A DNA stretch of 52,945 bases from Ramlibacter sp. GTDB lineage: Bacteria > Pseudomonadota > Gammaproteobacteria > Burkholderiales > Burkholderiaceae_C. The translations under genes were made by a program, and so were the position numbers. Position 1 is the first letter of the stretch, and every line of letters starts with the position of its first letter. Location: assembly GCA_022844525.1 (NCBI GenBank), contig JALHLO010000003.1, forward strand, positions 1 through 52,945. Direction: 5' to 3'. The notes under the pieces are model-generated. The model worked only from the letters and a program-made list of their open reading frames with translations. It had not been told where the DNA came from and did no database searches. Positions 30,305 through 38,653 of this stretch are shown one piece after another.

Positions 30305-31105
30305 TCAACGCTTCTGCAGGTTGCGCTGGGTGAAGATCTCTTCGTCAACACGCACGTTGTACGTGGCGTCCTTGACGAGGATGGTGGTGGAGTTGCCGGG
30401 CTTGCCCAGTGGCTTCATCTCCCATCGCGTGGGAATGGTGCGCCCGCCGACTGCACGCACGTCGCCAAAGGACATGACGCGCACCAGTTCGCCGCGGTCG
30501 CTGAAGTATTCCTGCTTCACGGGAATGAAGTCGCGCCGGACCCAGTAGACGATGCGTCCCCAGACCACCGCGGCATCGGGCTTGGGTAGGGCCTCGACCT
30601 TGTACAAGGGCTGGCCATCGACGGTTTCCTGACCGAGGACCTTCTGGCTGTAGTCGTCGATCGCGCTGCTTTGCTTGACCAGGTCGTCGTTGGTGAAGTC
30701 CGATCCCATCCAGGGCTGCAGCATCATCGAAGGGGGGATCTTGATGGTGCGCTCGACGGCCGGGAGGTAGTTCCACATCTCGTTGCCGATTCGCAGCGAA
30801 CCGATGCCCGCCTCCTTGGCCGGCGCGAGCACGCGAACGAACGAGCGCTTCGGCCGGTCCATCCAGATGCGCAGCGCCAGCGTGCGCTCCCAGCGCGGGG
30901 TGACGATGCGCATGTCGAACTCGCCTTGCATGGTGTTGGCCCACAAGAGCGACTCGACCTTCTCCACGACTTCGCGCCCCGTCGGAGCTGACGTTTGAGC
31001 AAACGCCTGCTGGCCGAGCATCGCCAGTGCCCCGGCGGCCAACAGCCCGCGGCGGCAGGCATCGACTGGCAACGAGGAAGCGTCATGAACAGGTGTGCCC
31101 GACAT
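30305..31105 (-). CDS. LolA-like outer-membrane lipoprotein-sorting protein
   Basis: MQGEFDMRIVTPRWERTLALRIWMDRPKRSFVRVLAPAKEAGIGSLRIGNEMWNYLP pattern. Confidence 0.85.
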   Translation of the reverse strand: MSGTPVHDASSLPVDACRRGLLAAGALAMLGQQAFAQTSAPTGREVVEKVESLLWANTMQGEFDMRIVTPRWERTLALRIWMDRPKRSFVRVLAPAKEAGIGSLRIGNEMWNYLPAVERTIKIPPSMMLQPWMGSDFTNDDLVKQSSAIDDYSQKVLGQETVDGQPLYKVEALPKPDAAVVWGRIVYWVRRDFIPVKQEYFSDRGELVRVMSFGDVRAVGGRTIPTRWEMKPLGKPGNSTTILVKDATYNVRVDEEIFTQRNLQKR

Positions 31106-31108
31106 GCG

Positions 31109-31765
31109 TCAGGCCGAAATTGCCAGTTGCGAGAGTTTGGGCAGGAAGCGCGGCGTCTTCGCAGCGTACTGGCGGTACTCGTCGCCGAATTGCCGGACCA
31201 TCTCCGCCTCTTCCCTCTTCGCCAGCGCCGCGTACATGATCACAAGGATCGGGAACATCACCAGCGTGATGAGAGTCGGCCACTGCAGCAGGAAGCCGAA
31301 CATGATCAGCACGAAGCCAACGTACTGGGGGTGGCGCATACGCGCATACAGGCCCGTTGTCGCCAGGCGGTGCTCGCGCTGGGCGGCGTAAAGGATTTTC
31401 CAGGCGCTCGCCAGCAGGATGAAGCCCCCGAAGATGAACACGCTGCTGAGGAGGTGGAAAGGCCCGAAATGGGGATTGTTCTTCCAGCCGAACATGACCT
31501 CCAACAGGTGGCCGGCGTCGTGCGAGAGGAAATCCACGCCGGGAAACCGCGAAGCGAGCCAGCCCGAGAGCAGGTAGATGGTCAGCGGAAAGCCGTACAT
31601 CTCGGTGAAGAGCGCCACGATGAATGCGGAGAAGGCGCCGAAGGAGCGCCAGTCGCGCGCACTCTGCGGCTTGGCAAAGCTGAACGCGAAGATGATGAAG
31701 ATCAGCGAGTTCAGGAGCACCAGGCTCCAGATGCCGTATGCGGGTGCGGTGTCGTTCATGGTCAA
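31109..31765 (-). CDS. isoprenylcysteine carboxyl methyltransferase-like membrane protein
   Basis: Multi-TM; TTGLYARMRHPQYVGFVLIMFGFLLQWPT; EEAEMVRQFGDEYRQYAAKTPRFLP. Confidence 0.88.
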   Translation of the reverse strand: MTMNDTAPAYGIWSLVLLNSLIFIIFAFSFAKPQSARDWRSFGAFSAFIVALFTEMYGFPLTIYLLSGWLASRFPGVDFLSHDAGHLLEVMFGWKNNPHFGPFHLLSSVFIFGGFILLASAWKILYAAQREHRLATTGLYARMRHPQYVGFVLIMFGFLLQWPTLITLVMFPILVIMYAALAKREEAEMVRQFGDEYRQYAAKTPRFLPKLSQLAISA

Positions 31766-32028
31766 CCTTCCTTCGTGCTGCCGGCGTTCGGAGTACCTGG
31801 AGCGTTCTTGCTTGCGTGGGTGCCGTGCCCGCCATGCCCTCCATGTCCCCCGTGGTGGAACATGTGCAACAGCGGGCAGGCGAGCAGCAGCAGGTAGGGC
31901 AGATACCCGAACAGGTGCGCCCGGTGCTCGCTCAGGAGAAAGAATGCCCCGATGGCCAGGAAGATGGCCAGCGCGATCTTCCCGCGCGAGCCGCCTGTGG
32001 ACGGCTGGGTGTAGTGGTCGTGGTCCAT
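31762..32028 (-). CDS. DUF2933-like small His-rich membrane protein
   Basis: One to two TMs then HMFHHGGHGGHGGHGTHAS tail. Confidence 0.75.
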   Translation of the reverse strand: MDHDHYTQPSTGGSRGKIALAIFLAIGAFFLLSEHRAHLFGYLPYLLLLACPLLHMFHHGGHGGHGGHGTHASKNAPGTPNAGSTKEG

Positions 32029-32080
32029 GGAATCCTCCGTTTACCTGTCACCAAGGTACCCCCCGTGTCACAGTCACTCT

Positions 32081-32094
32081 TGACGTGCGTCAAC
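32081..32094. promoter_or_regulatory. FNR/ANR-type box TTGACGTGCGTCAA
   Basis: Exact TTGA-N6-TCAA; TACCTT (-10-like, minus) at 32054-32059 at class-II spacing to the 32028->20564 operon. Confidence 0.75.
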
Positions 32095-32104
32095 CCGAAC
32101 CCCG

Positions 32105-32122
32105 CATTACCAATTCGTAATG
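32105..32122. promoter_or_regulatory. CopR/CusR-like operator CATTAC-CAATTC-GTAATG
   Basis: Near-perfect 18-bp palindrome (one mismatched pair) 11 bp from the FNR-type box. Confidence 0.65.
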
Positions 32123-32186
32123 TGACTCTCCGGAATAGAGCGGCGGCTGACCCAGAATGCGTGAGCTGCCCAACCTTGCCAAGAAC

Positions 32187-33449
32187 ATGAGTGATCCCCT
32201 CGCCTCCCTTGTCACCCGGTGGAAGTCGGACCCGCACGGCACGTACCGCACATGGTTTCTCTGGGACCAGCGTCTGAAGAACTTCCGGTCCATCCGCCGC
32301 GGCATCTCACAGGTGGTCCGCGAAATCGAGGTGGGCACCTTCGGTGTGGCCTACCGCGGATCGTCGCTGGAGACCGTAGTGAGATCCGTCGCGGAGCAGC
32401 GCCAGATCTTCAAGGGGGCAGACCACGCTTTCCTGTGGAAGCCGAAGATGCGCATCCCAGACATCTACGAAAACGCGGAGAACCAGAGGGCGTTCGGCCG
32501 ACTGCTGAATGCCTGCAACTGCTGCACGACCGCCGACGAGGTCATCGCCGCGATCCGGAAGATCGACGCCGTCGGCATCAAGGGACTCGGGCCGGCGGTC
32601 GCCAACCTGCTGTACTTCATTCACCCGACACTGGTTCCGCCATTCAACACTGCCATCGTCAATGGCTTCAACGCCCTGACCGGCGGCAACGTCAAGCTTG
32701 GCCGCTGGGATCACTACCTCACGATGCGCGAGGCCATCCTCCGGCTGAACGACACGCACCGTCAACAGCTGTCGAACGACCTGGGTGCAGTCGCCGGACT
32801 GCTGTTCGATGTGGGCAGCGGGCGCTACCCTGCCCCGCCGCGTGCGGACGATAGCGCGGCCACGGCTCGCTGGGAAGCCGACCTCCAGCGCGTGCGGGAC
32901 GAGACCGCGGCCGCCCACAAGGCCTGGACCCAGGCGCAGGAGGGGGATGCCACGCATACCGAGGTGCAGGGTGCCTTGCGCGACCTGGGGCAGTCCCTGG
33001 ATTTCGACGTCTGGATTGCCTCCAACGACCGCAGCCGCAGCTTCCGCGATGGAATGCTGGGGGACGGTTGCCTCGCGCAGTTGCCTGCCTCGGCGGGCGC
33101 CGGCCTCGACTCGGTGCGCCTGATCGACGTGGTCTGGTTCGAGCGAGGCTCGGGCCAGGTCGCCGCCGCATTCGAGGTCGAGCACTCCACCTCAATCTAT
33201 TCCGGCATTGTCCGCATGCTCGATCTGGCGCTCGGTACACAGTTTGCAGCGAGCGGCCGGCTCTTCCTCGTGGCGCCGGACAACCGGAGAGAGGAAGTCG
33301 CGCAGCAGTTGCGCAGGCCCGCCTTTTCACGTGTCTCCGAGCTGGGCATCCGGTACCTGCCGTACGGGCAGTTGACGGAGCACGCGCCGGCAATCCGGCG
33401 TTTCGGCGCCGGACTGAAGCCGCTGGTGGAGATCTCGGAAGCGCTCTGA
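32187..33449 (+). CDS. putative two-domain nuclease: HhH-like N-terminal region plus PD-(D/E)XK-like C-terminal region
   Basis: IDAVGIKGLGPAVANLLYFIHP (HhH-like); AAFEVEHSTSIYSGIVRMLDLAL with downstream RLFLVAPDNRREEVAQQLRRPAF. Confidence 0.6.
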   Translation: MSDPLASLVTRWKSDPHGTYRTWFLWDQRLKNFRSIRRGISQVVREIEVGTFGVAYRGSSLETVVRSVAEQRQIFKGADHAFLWKPKMRIPDIYENAENQRAFGRLLNACNCCTTADEVIAAIRKIDAVGIKGLGPAVANLLYFIHPTLVPPFNTAIVNGFNALTGGNVKLGRWDHYLTMREAILRLNDTHRQQLSNDLGAVAGLLFDVGSGRYPAPPRADDSAATARWEADLQRVRDETAAAHKAWTQAQEGDATHTEVQGALRDLGQSLDFDVWIASNDRSRSFRDGMLGDGCLAQLPASAGAGLDSVRLIDVVWFERGSGQVAAAFEVEHSTSIYSGIVRMLDLALGTQFAASGRLFLVAPDNRREEVAQQLRRPAFSRVSELGIRYLPYGQLTEHAPAIRRFGAGLKPLVEISEAL

Positions 33450-33467
33450 TCCATCAGGCGGCTGGAC

Positions 33468-34970
33468 CTACTTCCACATCAGCACCCGCTCCCGCGCACC
33501 GGCGATGTCCGTGAACACGAGCTGCACGTTCTTCAGCTTCTCCCCGGACAGGATGCGTTCGCCCGCGCCGTCAGCCGCGAACAGGAGCAGACCGGAGCGG
33601 TGATGCGAGTCCTCGCTGAGCGGCCGCCAGCCGACCGGCTTGAGGACGCGCCCGCTCCCATCGCGCAGCGACACGCGACTGACCAGGTCGATGCCGGTCA
33701 GGTCGACCGAATGCGTATCCAGGCTGACCAGGAATCCCCACTTGTCAGCCCCTTGGCCTTTCGCCGCCAGGAAGTCCTTGCTCGCCAGGGAAGCCTCCAC
33801 GGTCACGCCTCCCACGCCGCTGTCCCGGGCCTTCGCGGAGGCGGAGGGCGCCGGTCCCGCTCCGGAGGCGCCGGTCCGGGGACCCGCCTGGCTCGCCACG
33901 ACGAGGTCCTCCAGCGAGATCTCGTGCGGGCCCTTGCCGACGCGCAGGGTGCGCAGCGTCTTCCTCGTCCGGGAATCCACCACGAGCACTTCGCCGGTCT
34001 CGGGGTCGTCTCCCGTTCTCGTCACATACAGCTTGGCGCCGTCCGCCGAGAACCCGATGTGGTTCGGCTTACCGCCGAGCGTGACCGTCTCCTTGATCCG
34101 CAGGGTCGCGGCATCGATGATCGTCAGCGTGCCGCCCCAGTCGGATGTCCAGATCTCCGATCCATCCCGGGACACGGCGATTCCGTGCGCGTTGCGGTTC
34201 GATTTCACCGTTCCGACCACCCGCCGGCCGGGCACGTCGACGGCGAAGACGACATCCGCCACCGGCCCCACCGCGTACGCACGCTGGCCGTCGGGCGAGA
34301 TGGCCACCTCGTTGAGCGCGATGATCCCGGTGCCGGCAAGCACCGCTCGCTGTTCGTCGCTGCGCGGCGGTGGCACCAGGGGGATCGCCGCGGTCACCTG
34401 GCGGCTGGCGGTGTCCACGATCCAGACCAGGTCCACGGTGGTCGACGCGATCCAGAGCTCCTTGCCGTCCGGGGTGATCGCGTAGTGGGAGGGCACGCCC
34501 AGGCCAGTCTGCAGGACCTTCTCCACGGCGCGCGTGGCGGCATTGATCACCGCGAGTTCGGCACTCACCACCTCGTTGCGGCGCTCGCCGCCCTGACGCG
34601 CCCCCACCCACAGGAACCTGCCGTCGGGCGAGATGTCCAGCCCGTGGATGGCCATCGCGCCGCTGAAGGGAACCTGGATTCGTGCGACCACGGCCTGGCG
34701 CTCGCCGTCGATGACGACCACCTCGTTCGCACTCTCGAGCGCGGCGAAGCCGTACCGGCCGTCCGGACTGGCCGCTATGCCGTGAGCGCCCATGCGGCCG
34801 GTCTTCACCGTTCCCACGACCCGGTCATCGCTCAGGTCCAGGATGGAGACGCTTCCCTCCGCCGCATTGGACACGTATGCGTAGCGCGGGCCGGAAGCGT
34901 GGGCCAGGCCCGCGGCCAGCAGCATGGTGAGAAGGGCGCCCGATCGAAACAGGCCGACTGCAGTACGCAT
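33468..34970 (-). CDS. exported YVTN-type beta-propeller protein
   Basis: Signal peptide; repeated YVSN...GSVSILDLSDDRVVGTV / ISPDGQRAYAVGPVADVVFAVDV blades. Confidence 0.88.
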   Translation of the reverse strand: MRTAVGLFRSGALLTMLLAAGLAHASGPRYAYVSNAAEGSVSILDLSDDRVVGTVKTGRMGAHGIAASPDGRYGFAALESANEVVVIDGERQAVVARIQVPFSGAMAIHGLDISPDGRFLWVGARQGGERRNEVVSAELAVINAATRAVEKVLQTGLGVPSHYAITPDGKELWIASTTVDLVWIVDTASRQVTAAIPLVPPPRSDEQRAVLAGTGIIALNEVAISPDGQRAYAVGPVADVVFAVDVPGRRVVGTVKSNRNAHGIAVSRDGSEIWTSDWGGTLTIIDAATLRIKETVTLGGKPNHIGFSADGAKLYVTRTGDDPETGEVLVVDSRTRKTLRTLRVGKGPHEISLEDLVVASQAGPRTGASGAGPAPSASAKARDSGVGGVTVEASLASKDFLAAKGQGADKWGFLVSLDTHSVDLTGIDLVSRVSLRDGSGRVLKPVGWRPLSEDSHHRSGLLLFAADGAGERILSGEKLKNVQLVFTDIAGARERVLMWK

Positions 34971-35029
34971 GGAAAGCTCCAGGCTCGTGAACCAGTGGAA
35001 GCAGGGTACGTTCTGCAGCGATTCGGCAC

Positions 35030-35043
35030 TTGATTCGGGTCAA
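35030..35043. promoter_or_regulatory. FNR/ANR-type box TTGATTCGGGTCAA
   Basis: Exact TTGA-N6-TCAA; TACCCT (-10-like, minus) at 35003-35008 toward 34970. Confidence 0.7.
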
Positions 35044-35094
35044 GCCCAACGCGGTGGCTGCGAGCTCGCGCAGGCAGGCCCGTATCATGCCGCC

Positions 35095-35409
35095 ATGCTT
35101 CTGCTGGTAGTCAGCTGGAACACCCTGCTTGCCGTGGTCACCGCCGTCCTGTTCTACAAGGCGACGTCCGACGCTGCTCCAATTTCGCCCGCCTTCCTGC
35201 GCAGTGCCTGGGCGATTCTGGGGGGAGCCGGGGCGGGGCTACTCCCGCTGGCATTGCTCCCCCCGCTCTCATCGATCGAGCTGCTGTGGATCGCTGGTCC
35301 ACTGCTCGTCACGCTGCCCGCCGGAACGTGGTTGCTTGTTGCCGCGGTGGACGAGGCCAGATCCCGCGAAAAACAGCACCCGAAGGCGGGAAGTCGAGAA
35401 CGGAAGTGA
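35095..35409 (+). CDS. small multi-TM hypothetical protein
   Basis: ATG at 35095; three hydrophobic segments. Confidence 0.5.
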   Translation: MLLLVVSWNTLLAVVTAVLFYKATSDAAPISPAFLRSAWAILGGAGAGLLPLALLPPLSSIELLWIAGPLLVTLPAGTWLLVAAVDEARSREKQHPKAGSRERK

Positions 35410-35471
35410 CTGGCGCACGGCATCAAATGACATTGGGCCGAGCGCCCACGTTCATGGCAGTTGCGCGGACA

Positions 35472-35485
35472 CTGATCTGGATCAA
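35472..35485. promoter_or_regulatory. degenerate FNR/ANR-type box CTGATCTGGATCAA
   Basis: One mismatch; intergenic upstream of 35575; no convincing -10. Confidence 0.3.
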
Positions 35486-35574
35486 GGCGAGTGCGAGCGG
35501 CCGGGGCAGCATCCCCGTCCCGACCGCGTTCTTTGCACCTTGTCCAGAGGTGATCTCGCCAGCGCACAAGAAGT

Positions 35575-35862
35575 ATGGATCGAACCCATCTTGTCACGAG
35601 TCGAGTGCCCCCTTCCGATACCGAAGTCCTGCGCGCCCTCGTTCGCGCCGCTTCACCAACGGACGTGCCGTCGAGGCGGTTCCGCATCGGCATCCGTGAT
35701 GAGGAGGGCGCCGTCTACCGCGTGGTGCACCTCTACAGCCTTGCTGAAAAGTCCAGGTTCGCTGCCCTGATGCAAGCCCTCGGCTTCGAGGAGGAGACTG
35801 GACTTGCAGGCATGCCCCGGGAAGGCTTTCACGCAACCTGGAGGCCCGCCAGGCGGCAGTAG
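35575..35862 (+). CDS. hypothetical protein (95 aa)
   Basis: ORF in an otherwise unfilled gap; plausible composition. Confidence 0.4.
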   Translation: MDRTHLVTSRVPPSDTEVLRALVRAASPTDVPSRRFRIGIRDEEGAVYRVVHLYSLAEKSRFAALMQALGFEEETGLAGMPREGFHATWRPARRQ

Positions 35863-35867
35863 CTGCT

Positions 35868-36218
35868 TCAGAGGAGGACTCCCGCTCCGTCTGCGCCCGT
35901 CTGCTTCATGAAGTGCGCGACGCCAACGATCTTGTCGACCGGCACGACGAACGCGATTCCCTTGCCGGTTTCGTTCAGTTCGGCGGCCCGGACGATCTCG
36001 TCCAGGACGGTGCCCGCTCGATCCGCGCGCACCACGGTCAACAGGATCTCCTTCTCGGGCTCGATCGATACGCCGAAGATCTTCTCCTGTTCGTTGATGC
36101 CGCCGCCGCGGCCGAGGAGCACGGTACCGCCGCGCGCGCCGGCCTTCAGTGAGGCCTCGAGCACCGTGCTGCCCCAGCCCCTTCGAACGATACTGACGAT
36201 CAGGCACATGTTCATCAT
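35868..36218 (-). CDS. P-II family regulatory protein
   Basis: MMNMCLIVSIVRRGWGSTVLEASLKAGARGGTVLLGRG; overlaps the DUF1538 stop. Confidence 0.85.
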   Translation of the reverse strand: MMNMCLIVSIVRRGWGSTVLEASLKAGARGGTVLLGRGGGINEQEKIFGVSIEPEKEILLTVVRADRAGTVLDEIVRAAELNETGKGIAFVVPVDKIVGVAHFMKQTGADGAGVLL

Positions 36219-36955
36219 GGAGACCTCTCCTGTCGATGTTCCTTCCAGCGCACGATCATGCCCAAGGCAACGAGCGACAGGACAGGTGCCAGGGCGATCA
36301 GCGCCACCAAGCCCAGCCCGTGGATCAGCGGATCCTGACCGCCCATGGTGGAAGAGGTGCCGAACGCCAGCGCCAGGAGGAAGCTGTTCGCGAGCGGGCC
36401 CGCCGCCACGCCGCCGGCATCTGCGGCGATTGCCACGAACTTCGGCTTGCACGACCACATCGCTGCAAGCACGAGACCGTAGCCGGGAAGCAGCAGGTAC
36501 AGCAGAGGGAGCTCGTGATCGATCCTGTACAGGCCGAGACCCACCGACAGCGCCACCCCCACGCAGACCGTCACGATCACCACCGATTGCCGGATCGACC
36601 CGCCCGATGCCTCCTCCACCTGGTCGGCAAGAATGCGGACCGCCGGCTCCCCCCAGGTAGTGACGAAGCCCAGGAGGATGCCGATGGGGACGACGAGCCA
36701 CGCCTCGGAAAGCGTTCCGAGAGCCTCGCCAGTCACCCGTCCGAAAGGGAGGAACGCAATGGTCACCCCCAGGAGGAACAGGAACAGTCCCAGCGCCGCA
36801 AGCACTGTCCCGGTGAGGATGCGTGCGACCTCACGCGTGGGGATCCTGAGGAACAGCACCTGGAAGACAAGGAACACCACGGCCAAGGGCAGCACGGCCA
36901 GCACGACGCTCCAGGCGGTGGTGACCACATGCTCCAGCCCGGACGCGGTGTTCAT
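36215..36955 (-). CDS. DUF1538 membrane protein
   Basis: GILLGFVTTWGEPAVRILADQVEEASGGSI and multiple TMs. Confidence 0.82.
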   Translation of the reverse strand: MNTASGLEHVVTTAWSVVLAVLPLAVVFLVFQVLFLRIPTREVARILTGTVLAALGLFLFLLGVTIAFLPFGRVTGEALGTLSEAWLVVPIGILLGFVTTWGEPAVRILADQVEEASGGSIRQSVVIVTVCVGVALSVGLGLYRIDHELPLLYLLLPGYGLVLAAMWSCKPKFVAIAADAGGVAAGPLANSFLLALAFGTSSTMGGQDPLIHGLGLVALIALAPVLSLVALGMIVRWKEHRQERSP

Positions 36956-37743
36956 TGGCGCAACGCTCCCACCACCAGGACGGCCACGATGGGGCCTAAG
37001 GATGCGAGCCCGAGCAGCCCGAAACCATCGGCAGACGTGGACCGCCCGGCCAGCACCGAACTGACCCCCAAGGCGAGCGCCAGCAGCGCGGGAGCGGCCA
37101 GCACGCCCGTGGTGACGCTTCCGGCGTCATAGGCAAGCGGGACGAAGTCAGGCGGGGCGAACAGCGACAGAACGATCATCGCGGCGTAGCTGCACGCCAG
37201 GAGAGTCCTGAACGAAAAGCCGTAGACGATGCGCAGGAGCCCGACGGCCGCCATGAAACCCACTCCGGCCGCGATCACGTAGATGAGTTCATGGTCCGAG
37301 ATGGCGCCCTGCGAGGCCGCTTTGACTTGTCCGGCCAGGACGAGCACGTCTGGTTCCGCGGCGGTGGTGGCGAAGCCCATCGCGAATCCGACCGCGAGCA
37401 GCAGCCAGACAGATCCCTTCCGCGGCAAGTCGGCCCCGATGTAGCGCCCCATCGGCAGGATACCGATCTCGACGCCGGCAAACAGCAGCAGCATCCCCAT
37501 GATCACAAGCGCAGAGCCGGCGAGGAACTGGACGAACTGCGCGGCAGGCGCATGAACCACGGTGAACTGCAGCACGCACACCACGCCGATCAAGGGCGCA
37601 ATGGCCTTGAGCACTTCCGCAAGCCTCGCACGCAACAGCGGCACAAGACTTGTAGCCTTGGCCGGTGCCGGCGGCGGTGCCGGTGCCGGTGCCGGTGAGA
37701 GTGCTGCATCCGGGCGGCGCTCGTGAAGAAGTGGCTTTGCCAT
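36952..37743 (-). CDS. DUF1538 membrane protein (paralogue)
   Basis: AVGFAMGFATTAAEPDVLVLAGQVKAASQGAI matches the neighbour; overlaps its start. Confidence 0.82.
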   Translation of the reverse strand: MAKPLLHERRPDAALSPAPAPAPPPAPAKATSLVPLLRARLAEVLKAIAPLIGVVCVLQFTVVHAPAAQFVQFLAGSALVIMGMLLLFAGVEIGILPMGRYIGADLPRKGSVWLLLAVGFAMGFATTAAEPDVLVLAGQVKAASQGAISDHELIYVIAAGVGFMAAVGLLRIVYGFSFRTLLACSYAAMIVLSLFAPPDFVPLAYDAGSVTTGVLAAPALLALALGVSSVLAGRSTSADGFGLLGLASLGPIVAVLVVGALRQ

Positions 37744-37861
37744 GTGTTGATGCGGGCTACCGGAGATGGACAGCATGCCGGGTGCTGTCCCTCCCATCCT
37801 TGTCGGGGATCAAGCCTCCGGGGACACTGCTGCGCCGCACCCCACGGCATGGCGCGGGAAC

Positions 37862-38443
37862 TCAGACCAGCCCCAGGCCGAGGTCCACTCTCGCCAGGAT
37901 GAGGACGCCGAACACGGCAAACATGGCGGCGGCACCGAACCGCATTCTCGACAGCGGCACGTAACGGGCCAGCCGCTCGCCGAGCAGTACGGCGGGCACG
38001 TTCGCCGCCATCATGCCGAGCGTGGTGCCGACAACCACCGCCCACAGGCTCACGTACTTCGCGCCGAGCGCAACGGTCGCAAGCTGCGTCTTGTCTCCCA
38101 TTTCAGCAAGGAAGAACGCCACCAGCGTCGCGGCGAAGGCTCCGAAGCGGTGCGAACCCGTGTCCTTCTCGTCGAGCTTGTCGGGAACCAGGGCCCAGCC
38201 AGCGAACGCCAGGAATCCCAGGCCCAGCACCCACCGCATGATGTCGCTCGACACGTTCGCGGCCACCCAGTCGCCGACGAATGCCGCGGCGAAGTGGTTG
38301 GCGATCGTCGCGACAAAGATGCCGGCGATGATGGACCAATGCCTGCCGCGGAATTTCGCGGCGAGAACGAAGGAGAGGAGTTGGGTCTTGTCGCCCATCT
38401 CGGCGACGGCGACCATGGCAAACGAGGCGAGGAAGGCTTCCAT
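37862..38443 (-). CDS. mneA: GDT1/TMEM165 (UPF0016) family manganese exporter
   Basis: Two EMGDKTQL motifs; 6 TMs; preceded by a Mn-riboswitch-like leader. Confidence 0.92.
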   Translation of the reverse strand: MEAFLASFAMVAVAEMGDKTQLLSFVLAAKFRGRHWSIIAGIFVATIANHFAAAFVGDWVAANVSSDIMRWVLGLGFLAFAGWALVPDKLDEKDTGSHRFGAFAATLVAFFLAEMGDKTQLATVALGAKYVSLWAVVVGTTLGMMAANVPAVLLGERLARYVPLSRMRFGAAAMFAVFGVLILARVDLGLGLV

Positions 38444-38504
38444 CGGGAATTCCAGGGCCGGTGAGACGAATGACTGCGGCCCTCCCCGGCCACACCGGAG
38501 GGCA

Positions 38505-38618
38505 CACAGTCAAAGGTCTTGCCAGGCTGGATCAGCTGCTCGCGCCATGGCCTTGACGGCCAAGTGTGTTGACGCGAGCCCTCGCAGGTGCGAGGCGGCT
38601 ACTCCCCAATGACGGGTA
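38505..38618 (-). promoter_or_regulatory. yybP-ykoY manganese riboswitch
   Basis: Minus strand GTCATTGGGGAGTAGCCGCC...GCGTCAACACACTTGG...CCTGGCAAGACCTTTGAC; terminal GTCA..GG/CC..TGAC P1 pairing. Confidence 0.88.
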
Positions 38619-38653
38619 GAACTCGCATCATACCGGACCTCAGCGCCGGCAGC

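Noticed and set aside
37800-37813. TTGTCGGGGATCAA as an FNR-type box
   Set aside because: Mismatch in the conserved TTGA arm and only a weak -10; mentioned but not called as a feature.
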